From Methanobrevibacter sp. (GTDB taxonomy: Archaea; Methanobacteriota; Methanobacteria; Methanobacteriales; Methanobacteriaceae), in assembly GCA_016838945.1 (NCBI GenBank), contig JADLKP010000013.1, forward strand, positions 1-21,521: a stretch of DNA of 21,521 bases, written 5' to 3'. Under the pieces are notes generated by a model. That model was not told the origin of the DNA. It saw nothing but the letters and a program-made list of their open reading frames with translations, and made no database searches. Positions within the stretch are counted from its first letter, which is position 1. Every line of letters begins with the position of its first letter. Positions 1-7,094 of the stretch are shown piece by piece. Both the position numbers and the translations under genes were made by a program.

Positions 1-941
1 AGGTCCGTCTGCAGGTCGGTCAGCCCCTCCTCCCGCTTGTACTCCTCCACGTTCTGCTCCGCGGTGCTCAGCTCCTGGTCGATGATGGCGATGCGCTCCT
101 CAATGAAGAGCTGCGTGTTGCGTGCCTCCTGGTTCTTGTCCTCAATCGCCTCGTTGTTATAGACCTCAATCAGCGTGTTGATGAAATCCTTCCCCTTCTC
201 CCGGTAGGGCGTGTTGAGCGCCAGGTTGATCACCGTGGCCTGCTTGGAAGCCTGTGTCACCTCCAGGTTGTCACGATAGCTGCCGATCACCGCGTCGGGA
301 TGCTGTATGGAGACATACAGCAGCCTGTTGTCAGGCTTTATCTCGTGGCGACGGGTAAAGCTGATCGCCCCCACGTCGGTCAATATCACTGCCGGCAGCT
401 GGGTGAAGATGGTGTCGAGTCGCTCATCCGCCACCGTGCCCCTTATGTGCACCCGCTCCTCGCTCTCCATCTGCATCTCGAAGTGGATGGTCTCGCGCAG
501 TCGGTCCAGGTCGCTCTGCGCCATGTCCACTATCACCGGGCTCTGCGTGTAGAGGTCTGTACTCTTGATTCTTCCCTCCACGATGTAAGAGGTGTGCAGG
601 TCCAGTCGGTTGATCACCGAGCGGATCATGGAGCGCGATTTGAGGATGTAAAGCTCGTTCTCCACGTTGCTCACAGATCCCATCATGGCAATCTCCTCCA
701 GCGTGCCCGGCATGGATGATGGCCTCCTGGCGTTATCCTCCTTCAGCACCACGCTGCTGCTCACCTTGTATACCGGGGTGGTGTATCTCAAGTAGACGAA
801 TGCCACCGCCAGTGCCACCAGCAGACCTAAGAGAATCCACTTCCAGTGTTTGATGAACAATGTCGCTATCTCCATCACGGAGATCAAATCCTCTTTCTCC
901 TCTCCCTGCATTCCCTGCATGTTTGTATTGGTATCTGTCAT
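1..941 (-). CDS. GumC/Wzc-type polysaccharide co-polymerase (3' end outside window)
   Basis: Chain-length regulator of the inner membrane that works with the outer-membrane Wza-like lipoprotein to control polymer length and export. The frame is open from an ATG at 941 to the window edge, giving 313 residues of what is usually a protein of about 700-820 residues. A cytoplasmic acidic N-terminus is followed by a transmembrane helix at about residues 34-52 (WKWILLGLLVALAVAFVYL). A Wzz-type periplasmic domain follows, with the family-typical stretch VENELYILKSRSMI at about residues 92-105. Past residue 265 the sequence becomes a charged, coiled-coil-prone helix (EERIAIIDQELSTAEQNVEE). The C-terminal part, which in GumC/Wzc proteins often carries a BY-kinase domain, lies outside, so kinase activity cannot be judged. 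It is GC-rich like the other left-end genes and follows the export lipoprotein gene by 62 bp. Seen: fold signature and membrane segment; inferred: length control. Confidence 0.9.
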   Translation of the reverse strand, partial: MTDTNTNMQGMQGEEKEDLISVMEIATLFIKHWKWILLGLLVALAVAFVYLRYTTPVYKVSSSVVLKEDNARRPSSMPGTLEEIAMMGSVSNVENELYILKSRSMIRSVINRLDLHTSYIVEGRIKSTDLYTQSPVIVDMAQSDLDRLRETIHFEMQMESEERVHIRGTVADERLDTIFTQLPAVILTDVGAISFTRRHEIKPDNRLLYVSIQHPDAVIGSYRDNLEVTQASKQATVINLALNTPYREKGKDFINTLIEVYNNEAIEDKNQEARNTQLFIEERIAIIDQELSTAEQNVEEYKREEGLTDLQTD

Positions 942-954
942 ATATTTTTGGCAA

Positions 955-981
955 TTAGCTGTTAGCTGTTAGCTGTTAGCT
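955..981. repeat. Short tandem heptamer repeat, TTAGCTG x ~3.9
   Basis: Four head-to-tail copies of TTAGCTG (the last lacking its final G) lie in the 62-bp gap between the export lipoprotein stop and the co-polymerase start. They begin 14 bp upstream of the co-polymerase ATG on the minus strand. No function can be assigned; copy-number slippage could change the spacing upstream of that start. Confidence 0.85.
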
Positions 982-1003
982 ATTTAACGTAATAACGGTA
1001 CAA

Positions 1004-1813
1004 TTATTTCAGAACGTTGATCAATAGCGTGGCGACTGAAATCATGATCGAAGTGGCCGAGAGCCAGATGCCCGTGGCCGAGCCAATCTCCGAGTTCTTC
1101 GCCTTCACCTTGTTCGGCTCCACGTATACCACGTCGTTCTGCTGCAGGTAGAAGTCCGGGTGAAAGATCACGTAAGGGTCGTTCAGGTTCATCATGATCA
1201 CCCGCTTGTTGCCCTCCGCATCCTCGCGGAGTATCTTCACGTTGTCGCGCCGTCCCCATATCGTCATGTCGCCCGCCATTGCCAGCGCCTCCATCACGTT
1301 CACCTTCTCGTTCTGGATGGTGAAGGTGTTGGGACGTGCCACCTCGCCGATCACCGATATCTTGTAGTTCACGAAGCGCACCGTCACCACCGGCTCCTCC
1401 TTCAGGTAGGTCATCAGCAATCCCTTTATCTTATTCTCCGCCTCGCTTTTGGTCAATCCCTTCACGGTGATCATCCCCACCACGGGAAACTCCACCTGAC
1501 CGTTGTTGTCCACCAGGTAAGTCTGCAGTTGACCGGTACTTGTAGCAGATGTTATAGTAGTCCCTCTGGAAATCGAAGGCGTCACCAGGTTAAAAGGTCG
1601 GGATGCCTCCGGGTCCGTGGTGCTCACGATGATCGTCAGCAAATCCTTCGGCATGATGCGAGCATCGTAGAGCGTGGTCGCCACGGCGAACTCCTCGGCA
1701 CTCATCCGTTCGGTACCCTGCAGATAAGCAATCTTCTCGCTCGATCCGCAGCCGGCAAGTAGGGCGGTCATCACCAAAGCCGCCAACAAGTGAAGCGTGT
1801 AGTATCTCTTCAT
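1004..1813 (-). CDS. Wza-like polysaccharide export lipoprotein
   Basis: Outer-membrane polysaccharide secretin-like protein. The 269 residues begin with a lipoprotein signal: positively charged MKRYY, a hydrophobic core, then lipobox LLAGC with the acylated Cys at residue 22. A Poly_export domain spans about residues 50-145, including YLVDNNGQVEFPVVG and the start of KGLTKSEAENKIKG. A SLBB-type beta-grasp domain follows at about 150-235 (VIGEVARPNTF ... ALAMAGDM ... NDVVYVEPNK). A C-terminal hydrophobic helix at about 247-268 would span or insert in the outer membrane, matching Wza architecture but shorter than E. coli Wza, as is normal in Bacteroidota. ATG at 1813 is preceded by a possible promoter. 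The next gene downstream is the matching co-polymerase, so the two form an export pair. High GC like its neighbours. Confidence 0.92.
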   Translation of the reverse strand: MKRYYTLHLLAALVMTALLAGCGSSEKIAYLQGTERMSAEEFAVATTLYDARIMPKDLLTIIVSTTDPEASRPFNLVTPSISRGTTITSATSTGQLQTYLVDNNGQVEFPVVGMITVKGLTKSEAENKIKGLLMTYLKEEPVVTVRFVNYKISVIGEVARPNTFTIQNEKVNVMEALAMAGDMTIWGRRDNVKILREDAEGNKRVIMMNLNDPYVIFHPDFYLQQNDVVYVEPNKVKAKNSEIGSATGIWLSATSIMISVATLLINVLK

Positions 1814-1839
1814 ATAATCGTTGTTACTGTTTCAGCCCG

Positions 1840-1847
1840 TAAAGGTA
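1840..1847 (-). promoter_or_regulatory. Possible Bacteroidota -7 promoter element for the export pair
   Basis: Read on the minus strand this is TACCTTTA, one base off the TAnnTTTG -7 consensus of the Bacteroidota housekeeping sigma factor. It lies 26 bp upstream of the lipoprotein ATG, in an 81-bp gap, the longest between intact left-end genes. I see no good TTTG -33 box at the usual 19-21 bp spacing, so this is a weak call. Confidence 0.3.
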
Positions 1848-1867
1848 GGCAAAATCTCTATTATAAC

Positions 1868-1880
1868 GGTTTGGAAAACC
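1868..1880. other. Small perfect inverted repeat downstream of the aminotransferase
   Basis: GGTTT-GGA-AAACC, a 5-bp stem with a 3-base loop, sits 15 bp past the aminotransferase stop. No run of T follows in either direction, so it is not a convincing intrinsic terminator. It could be a processing or stability element, or chance. Confidence 0.3.
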
Positions 1881-1894
1881 CTTTGTTTAGCTGT

Positions 1895-3049
1895 TCAGTG
1901 TATTTTTGCAGCAATCTTGTTGATCACCCCGCATACCCGTTCCAGGTCCTCGTCTGTCAGGTTGGGATGAGAGGGCAGGCACAGGCCATCGTTGAAGAGT
2001 CGTTCACTCACCTTAGTCTCATTGCCATAGTAGGGCGCATCTGCGAAGACCGGCTGCAGGTGCATCGGCTTCCAGAGTGGGCGTGTTTCAATGTTCGCCT
2101 CCTCCATTGCCAGTCGCAGCTCCTCACGGGTAAAGCCCGCTTCTGCCGGATCCACCAGGATGCAGGTAAGCCACATGTTGGAGTCAAAATCAGACGAAGG
2201 ATTGCTCTGGAATGAAATACCCGGAATACCTGCCAACAGTTGACGGTAATTCCGGTTGATCCTCCTGCGAGCCTCCACATGCTCCTGCAGTACCAGCATT
2301 TGTCCCCGTCCAATACCTGCACAGATGTTGCTCAGACGGTAGTTGTATCCCACCTTCGAGTGCTGGTAGTGCGGTGCATTGTCTCGTGCCTGTGTGGCCA
2401 GGTGCTTCGTGAAATCAGCCTCCTCTTTGGTGGAGCAGACCAGTGCCCCCCCACCCGAGGTGGTGATCATCTTGTTGCCGTTGAAGGAGAGGCAGGCAAA
2501 CGCCCCGAAGGTGCCGCATTTCTGTCCCTTGTAGGTAGCGCCCAGCGCTTCGGCCGCATCCTCCAGCACCGGGATCTCAAATTCGTTGGCAACGGCCATG
2601 ATCTCATCCATCTTGGCCGGCATGCCGTAGAGATGCACCGGGATAATCGCCTTCGGTTTTCTGCCGGTCACCCTGATCCTGTCCTCAATTGCCTCCCGCA
2701 ACAGCACCGGATCCATGTTCCAGGTCTCCGCTTCGCTGTCCACGAACACCGGATCCGCCCCCAGGTACTTGATCGGGTTGGCGCTCGCGCTGAAGGTAAA
2801 GCTCTGGCAGATCACCTCATCACCGGGACCAACCCCAAGCTGTACCAGCGCCAGGTGAATCGCTGCCGTTCCGGCACTCAGTGCCACGATATGCTTGTGC
2901 TCATCCAGGTAATTCTCCAGGTCCTTCTCAAAACCATCCACGTTGGGTCCCAGGGGCACCACCCAGTTGGTGTCGAATGCCTCCTGTATAAACTGTTGCT
3001 CCTGCCCGCCCATATGGGCTAGGGAGAGCCATATTCTTTTATTGTTCAT
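1895..3049 (-). CDS. PglE-like DegT/DnrJ/EryC1/StrS aminotransferase
   Basis: PLP-dependent sugar aminotransferase that places an amino group at C4 of a UDP-4-keto-6-deoxy sugar; in the Pgl pathway this gives UDP-4-amino-4,6-dideoxy-GlcNAc. The 384 residues show the fold-type I hallmarks: ALSAGTAAIHLAL near 56-68, PVHLYGMPAKMD near 137-148, EDAAEALGA at 163-171 with Asp164 placed to hold the pyridine nitrogen, and SFNGNKMITTSGGG with the Schiff-base Lys at 193. I chose ATG 3049, which begins the family-typical MNNKRIWLSLAHMGG. The longer open frame reaching 3307 only runs back through the upstream acetyltransferase. The ATG overlaps that gene's TGA in an ATGA junction, implying coupled translation. 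The pair with a PglD-like enzyme and a PglC-like transferase supports the PglE reading over a generic WecE or perosamine-synthase role, though substrate is inferred. Confidence 0.85.
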   Translation of the reverse strand: MNNKRIWLSLAHMGGQEQQFIQEAFDTNWVVPLGPNVDGFEKDLENYLDEHKHIVALSAGTAAIHLALVQLGVGPGDEVICQSFTFSASANPIKYLGADPVFVDSEAETWNMDPVLLREAIEDRIRVTGRKPKAIIPVHLYGMPAKMDEIMAVANEFEIPVLEDAAEALGATYKGQKCGTFGAFACLSFNGNKMITTSGGGALVCSTKEEADFTKHLATQARDNAPHYQHSKVGYNYRLSNICAGIGRGQMLVLQEHVEARRRINRNYRQLLAGIPGISFQSNPSSDFDSNMWLTCILVDPAEAGFTREELRLAMEEANIETRPLWKPMHLQPVFADAPYYGNETKVSERLFNDGLCLPSHPNLTDEDLERVCGVINKIAAKIH

Positions 3050-3651
3050 ATGTTGATTCTTTTTACAACTCTTGCCGGATTGCCGAGCACAAGCACATTG
3101 TCCGGCACATCTTTCATCACCACGGCTCCTGCAGCCACCAGGCTCCACTTGCCAATCTTTATTCCCGGTATCACCACCGCACCGGCACCGACCTGACTCC
3201 CCTCTCCAACAGATACCGCACCACACAATGTCGCGTTGGGAGAGATATGTACATAATCTTCCAGCAGACAATCGTGATCCACCGATGCGGTGGTGTTGAT
3301 GATGCAATGTTTGCCAATGGAAACGCTCGACTGAATTACCGCACCCTGCATCACTACGGTTCCTTCACCCAGTGAAGCATGCTCAGAGATAATTGCAGAA
3401 GGATGAATAGCATTGCCGTAACGGATATTCGGCAAATTCTCTACAATCTTCTTGCGGATATGATTCAGTCCTACGGAGATGATCAACTCCTCATCACCCA
3501 AACGGTTTGGATCAAAGGATCCGAATACGTTGTATCCCAAAAGTTCCTTCACTTCAGGATTATCGTCAAAAAGCCCCGAGATCTTTTTTCCCGAAGCCTT
3601 CAATGAATCGATGATCACCTTGGCGTGACCGCTTGCCCCCAACAGATACAT
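3046..3651 (-). CDS. PglD/NeuD-family sugar O/N-acetyltransferase
   Basis: Acetyl-CoA-dependent transferase of the left-handed beta-helix class, expected to acetylate the 4-amino group made by the downstream aminotransferase. The 201 residues start with the NeuD/PglD nucleotide-sugar-binding subdomain (GASGHAKVIIDSL, residues 5-17). Hexapeptide repeats begin near residue 80 (AIIS, ASLGEGTVV, AVIQSSVSIG and so on). His126 in TASVDHDCL aligns, from memory of the family, with the catalytic His of Campylobacter PglD. Length matches PglD (about 195). The start ATG is 3 bp past the PglC-like gene's stop, and the TGA overlaps the aminotransferase ATG. The C/D/E order in one tight unit is the best support for the role. 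NeuD (sialate O-acetyltransferase) is the alternative given the sialic-like module upstream. Confidence 0.85.
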   Translation of the reverse strand: MYLLGASGHAKVIIDSLKASGKKISGLFDDNPEVKELLGYNVFGSFDPNRLGDEELIISVGLNHIRKKIVENLPNIRYGNAIHPSAIISEHASLGEGTVVMQGAVIQSSVSIGKHCIINTTASVDHDCLLEDYVHISPNATLCGAVSVGEGSQVGAGAVVIPGIKIGKWSLVAAGAVVMKDVPDNVLVLGNPARVVKRINI

Positions 3652-3654
3652 ACT

Positions 3655-4260
3655 TTAATTTCCTTTAAACGGTTCCATTGTCGCACTGGTATCCGAGCTG
3701 ATACCCTCCCGTTTAAAAACCTTTTGGATGGTCTTCAGCAGGATTTTCACATCCAAAGATAGTGAAACATTGTCCACGTACCACACGTCGTAAGCAAATT
3801 TCAGCTCCCAGCTGATGGCGTTACGCCCGTTCACCTGTGCCCAACCGGTGATGCCCGGTCGCACCTCATGTCTGCGGCGCTGTGTTTCGTTATACAACGT
3901 CAGATATTGTACCAACAATGGTCTTGGACCGATCAACGACATATCGCCTTTGATTACATTCATCAATTGGGGTATCTCGTCTAGTGAGGTAGATCTAACA
4001 AACTTCCCTACCTTGGTCAAGCGCTGTGCATCCGGCAGCAAATTCCCTGAGGCATCCTTACGGTCATTCATTGTCTTGAACTTGATCACCCTGAATATCT
4101 TCTCATCCTTCCCCGGTCGTTCCTGAAAGAAGAATGCACCGGCACCCTTGTTGGCAATGGATAACCAGATCCATAATAAAAGGAAAACAGGGCTAATGAT
4201 GATAAAGCCGAGAAATGAAAGAGTAAAATCGATAATACGTTTGAAGAAATGAATATACAT
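3655..4260 (-). CDS. pglC: PglC-type initiating phosphoglycosyl transferase
   Basis: Monotopic enzyme that moves a sugar-1-phosphate from a UDP-sugar to undecaprenyl phosphate, the first membrane step of repeat-unit assembly. At 201 residues it is the minimal PglC form rather than the long WbaP/WcaJ form. A re-entrant hydrophobic helix spans residues 12-35. The catalytic Asp-Glu dyad lies in TSLDEIPQL at residues 93-94, the same numbering I recall for Campylobacter PglC. Other family motifs follow: KGDMSLIGPRPLL (104-116) and RPGITGWAQVNGRNAISW (134-151). I start at ATG 4260 (MYIHFFKRIIDF, aligning with the PglC start) rather than the upstream TTG at 4284, which adds eight residues without homology. 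The likely substrate is UDP-diNAcBac given the PglD/PglE neighbours. It sits at the GC break: its coding sequence falls from about 57% in the middle to about 42% near the start. Confidence 0.9.
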   Translation of the reverse strand: MYIHFFKRIIDFTLSFLGFIIISPVFLLLWIWLSIANKGAGAFFFQERPGKDEKIFRVIKFKTMNDRKDASGNLLPDAQRLTKVGKFVRSTSLDEIPQLMNVIKGDMSLIGPRPLLVQYLTLYNETQRRRHEVRPGITGWAQVNGRNAISWELKFAYDVWYVDNVSLSLDVKILLKTIQKVFKREGISSDTSATMEPFKGN

Positions 4261-4297
4261 CTTATAGGAAAAGAATGTGAACAACAGAAGTCAATTT

Positions 4298-5512
4298 TTA
4301 CTTAACAACTTTATCAAATAATTGCATATATTTTTCAACTGCTCTCACAAGTGAATATTTTTCTTTTGCAATTGAAATAGCATTCTTTTGTTGTTCTTGA
4401 ATTAGATTGGATTGTAAAGTATAATCTACAAACTTCCTGGCTTCTTCAGTTGTGATGTTTAAGGGTAAGACATAACCAATATTGTACTTTCTGATAATTT
4501 CCGCTTGCCAACCTTCGTGGTTTATTAATATTGGTTTACCTGCAGCTAAGGTATCAAAAAACTTATTAGCTGAGTTAGCCCACAATTCTTTTATATCAAT
4601 TACAAAAGATGAACCAATTGAAATAGAATTATACCATTTAGGGAGTTCGTTTTTAGATATTGGTTCTAAAATAAAAACATTTTTACCATAGACACCTATA
4701 TCCTTTGCTATTTGAATTACATTGTCTTTTTCCGCTCCTGATCCTATTAAGATATAAACAAGCTTATCATCTATTTGTAATGTTTTCTTAGCTAATTCAA
4801 CAACTTTATCGATTCCATTAACCTTACCAAATGTTCCAGCATAGAGTAAAGAAAATCGTGGTTTAAAACCAATAATCTTTTCTAAATCAATCTCAGATTC
4901 GGTCTTTTGAAATCGACTAATTTCAGAAATATTTTCGATTACCACCGACGATTTACTAGCATAGTGTGGATACCTTGTCACAATTGACTCTTGCATATCA
5001 GTAGATAGAGGTACAACAGCATATGCATTCTTGTATATTATTTTTTCAAGAAAATAGAGTAATTTCTTTAGGAATTTATTTTTTATTGCTCCAATTGCAA
5101 TCACAGCCTCTGGCCACACATCACGAACCTCAAAAACGAAGGGAGTCTTACCAAACCATTTCTTAAATAATGCAGGAATACCAATTGTCAAAGGGGTTGA
5201 AGTAGCTAATACAACATCTCCTTTAAGTTTTAGTAAACGAAAATTTGAAAACCATAAAAACGTAACAAACACCATCGAACGCTGAAAATATGATAGATGG
5301 TTTCCATAAGGAAGGAAAATATAATTAACTTTCAGCCCCTCTCTCTCTACAACTTTCCACCTCTTGTTAGATTTATGTTTTGTATCTGAAGTAGCTGTAA
5401 TAACAGTTACATTAATTCCTTTCTTTACAAATGAAGCAGCTAGATCGAAAGACCTTGTACCTCCTGTTTCGTCAGGAAATTTAAAATATTGGTGCAAATA
5501 TATTAACCTCAT
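4298..5512 (-). CDS. GT4 glycosyltransferase, WbuB-like
   Basis: GT-B retaining glycosyltransferase, cytoplasmic or membrane-associated, probably adding the second sugar to the lipid-linked primer made by the adjacent PglC-like enzyme. The 404 residues start with MRLIYLHQYFKFPDETGG followed by TRSFD, the glycine-rich acceptor-side loop of the WbuB group. FEVRDVWPE at 127-135 is the group's signature. The donor-binding C-terminal domain has LLYAGTFGKVNG near 223-234 and a degenerate EX7E region around NKFFDTLAAGKPILINHEG. It lies 37 bp before the pglC-like start. At about 30% GC it contrasts strongly with its downstream neighbours. WbuB itself transfers L-FucNAc, but I do not infer that sugar here because no FnlA/FnlC set is present. 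A relic of a related gene lies directly upstream. Confidence 0.88.
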   Translation of the reverse strand: MRLIYLHQYFKFPDETGGTRSFDLAASFVKKGINVTVITATSDTKHKSNKRWKVVEREGLKVNYIFLPYGNHLSYFQRSMVFVTFLWFSNFRLLKLKGDVVLATSTPLTIGIPALFKKWFGKTPFVFEVRDVWPEAVIAIGAIKNKFLKKLLYFLEKIIYKNAYAVVPLSTDMQESIVTRYPHYASKSSVVIENISEISRFQKTESEIDLEKIIGFKPRFSLLYAGTFGKVNGIDKVVELAKKTLQIDDKLVYILIGSGAEKDNVIQIAKDIGVYGKNVFILEPISKNELPKWYNSISIGSSFVIDIKELWANSANKFFDTLAAGKPILINHEGWQAEIIRKYNIGYVLPLNITTEEARKFVDYTLQSNLIQEQQKNAISIAKEKYSLVRAVEKYMQLFDKVVK

Positions 5513-5544
5513 ATATTCTCTTTAAATTAGGGTCCGGTTATTAA

Positions 5545-5587
5545 TTCCCAATCAGGAACACAATTTCATTTGTGGCTTGACTGGGAA
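5545..5587. other. Long stem-loop in the gap upstream of the GT4 gene
   Basis: TTCCCAATCA at 5545-5554 faces TGACTGGGAA at 5578-5587. The minus-strand RNA would form a 10-bp stem with one G-U pair. Inside it CACAA (5559-5563) pairs with TTGTG (5570-5574) around a 6-base loop. It ends 33 bp upstream of the GT4 ATG. No U-tract follows in the transcribed direction, so I call it an RNA hairpin of unknown role (processing or attenuation site), not a terminator. Confidence 0.55.
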
Positions 5588-5676
5588 AATGTTAATATCT
5601 CTCACTTTCATCAGCTTCGATAGTAACGAGACAAAGCAAGGCAAAGGAATATTCCTCGTACACCGGAACTGGGACA

Positions 5677-5736
5677 TTACAAAAATCCACCAATAGAAGG
5701 AATCGTGAAATGTTGATGGAAATAAAGTATCTTCAT
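5677..5736 (-). pseudogene. Relic 5' end of a second GT4 glycosyltransferase
   Basis: Nineteen codons from ATG 5736 encode MKILYFHQHFTIPSIGG-FL before a TAA. This is a textbook N-terminus of WbuB-like GT4 enzymes and is collinear with the intact gene downstream (MRLIYLHQYFKFPDETGG). Its ATG overlaps the TGA of the CapK-like gene in an ATGA junction, exactly like the live couplings elsewhere in this operon. So the site was once the start of a real, coupled gene. After the GG the homology stops, where TRS would be expected. The following 140 bp are richer in GC and I find no recognisable GT4 continuation in any minus-strand frame. I infer a deletion or recombination that removed the old gene and left the intact GT4 behind it. 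Confidence 0.7.
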
Positions 5737-7094
5737 ATTCCAATTTTATTAATTACATTTCTTATTTTGCCACCGTCTGTTAATAATGATTCAGTATAAT
5801 TAATCTTAATCTGAGTGTTATTACCAAGTACCAATTTTAGTTGTTTAACCAAATCTTTAATAACTATCTTTTTATTTAAATCAACTAAATTCAATTGAAA
5901 ATCATTAATTGTCAATTGAACAAGTTGGTAATTTGTATTATCTGATAGATATGGTTTAATCACCATTCGAATGGCTACAGGTAAAATTTGTTCACCAGTT
6001 TCAGAAATTAGAATATCATCTGTCCGGCCTAAAACTTCATCGAATAGGTAGGGAAATGGATACATTTTTTGCTTTTCGACAGAAATTGGATGAACTAAAT
6101 CACCAACCCTGTAACGGATAAATGGCATTGCTTCGTTTTGAAATGATGTTGCAACAATTTCTTTATATTTACCATCTCCTATCATTTCTACAAAACCATG
6201 CTCATAGTTTAACATGTATCCAATCTTCTCAGGAGTTTCCTGAGCCGAAAAACAACTTTCTCCAGAACCATATTGTTGAAAAACACCAGTTTTGAATGCA
6301 AGTTCAATTTTTGTACGGTTTTCTTCAATGAGGGTTTCACCCGTAGTAAAAATCGCTTTTATCGGCACAAAAAGTCTGGCATTGCCTTTATTAATTAAAT
6401 TTGCCAAATATAAAATAGAATTGGGATGTCCCTGAATAAAAACTGGTTTAAATTCGTTGATTTTTTTTATGTAATCTTTGCCTGTTGTGTGATTTAGGTG
6501 ATGTGAAGAGAGCAATAACTGATTTTCAAAACGGTTGTAACTCCAATATGGAGGTTTAAGTGTGAACCTACGACCACCAATTGTAACTCTTTTGTCTTTG
6601 GGGTTAACACCATGCAACGCATAAAAACGATACATAAAAGCAGCGTTAATTGTATAGGTTAATTCTTTTGGTTGATAAAACTTTAATTTTTCACCTGTTG
6701 AACCGCTGGTTGTATGAAGCTTTAATTTATTTGATGGGATGTTTGTATTTAGAAGTTTGCTAAAATTCTTTCGAATTGTAGGTTTATCGAGTAAAGGCAA
6801 TTTTGTTAAGTCCTTTTCACTATCAAACTCAAAAGGATTAAAACCTGTTTGATCAAAAGTTTCTCTATAATATGGAACATTTTGATAAGCCTTAATTAAA
6901 GTGTTTTTGAGCATTTCAAATTGTTCTGCTTTAATCTGGTCAGGGTTTTTCTGAAGATTTAAAATCAATTCATCCAAAAGTTGGTAAAATCTTTTATTAA
7001 ACCTTTTTTGAGAAAGATAATAACCGTAAAGATTAATAAACGTTTCTCTTACAAAATACGGACTTTTTAATATAAATTCTTCTGATAAAATCAT
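5733..7094 (-). CDS. CapK/PaaK-like adenylate-forming enzyme
   Basis: Member of the phenylacetate-CoA ligase / CapK branch of the ANL superfamily, which activates a carboxylic acid as an acyl-adenylate. The 453 residues carry the phosphate loop TSGSTGEKL at 129-137, a FTTGETL stretch near 250, an adenine-site motif QYGSGESCFSAQE near 275, a hinge-like GRTDDILISETGEQ near 365, and the C-terminal lysine loop TDGGKIRNV close to the end. So the enzyme looks catalytically complete. In surface-polysaccharide loci CapK-like proteins are recurrent but their substrates are mostly unknown. Here it is translationally chained (ATGA at 7091-7094) to a CapA-like protein and lies two genes after that chain's GT4 and YdjC deacetylase. 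An N- or O-acylation of the glycan with an activated acid or amino acid is my inference. About 28% GC. Confidence 0.85.
   Translation of the reverse strand: MILSEEFILKSPYFVRETFINLYGYYLSQKRFNKRFYQLLDELILNLQKNPDQIKAEQFEMLKNTLIKAYQNVPYYRETFDQTGFNPFEFDSEKDLTKLPLLDKPTIRKNFSKLLNTNIPSNKLKLHTTSGSTGEKLKFYQPKELTYTINAAFMYRFYALHGVNPKDKRVTIGGRRFTLKPPYWSYNRFENQLLLSSHHLNHTTGKDYIKKINEFKPVFIQGHPNSILYLANLINKGNARLFVPIKAIFTTGETLIEENRTKIELAFKTGVFQQYGSGESCFSAQETPEKIGYMLNYEHGFVEMIGDGKYKEIVATSFQNEAMPFIRYRVGDLVHPISVEKQKMYPFPYLFDEVLGRTDDILISETGEQILPVAIRMVIKPYLSDNTNYQLVQLTINDFQLNLVDLNKKIVIKDLVKQLKLVLGNNTQIKINYTESLLTDGGKIRNVINKIGI

Noticed and set aside
955..981. CRISPR-like array
   Set aside because: The unit is only 7 bp with no spacers; it is a simple tandem repeat.
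1160..1762. 200-residue plus-strand open frame opposite the export lipoprotein
   Set aside because: Rich in His/Arg/Val with no domain pattern; it is the antisense shadow of a GC-rich gene with clear motifs. The same holds for the plus-strand frames at 300-719 and 2240-3022.
3050..3307. N-terminal extension of the PglE-like aminotransferase by an upstream in-frame start
   Set aside because: It is out-of-frame translation of the intact PglD-like gene. The family start MNNKRIWLSLAHMGG at 3049 is preceded by a normal ATGA coupling.
5545..5587. Intrinsic terminator splitting the operon
   Set aside because: The stem is good but no U-run follows in the transcribed direction.
5552..5743. 63-residue minus-strand open frame after CapK
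   Set aside because: It starts with TTG, overlaps the CapK end out of phase, and shows no domain. The recognisable coding signal here is the GT4 relic in a different frame.
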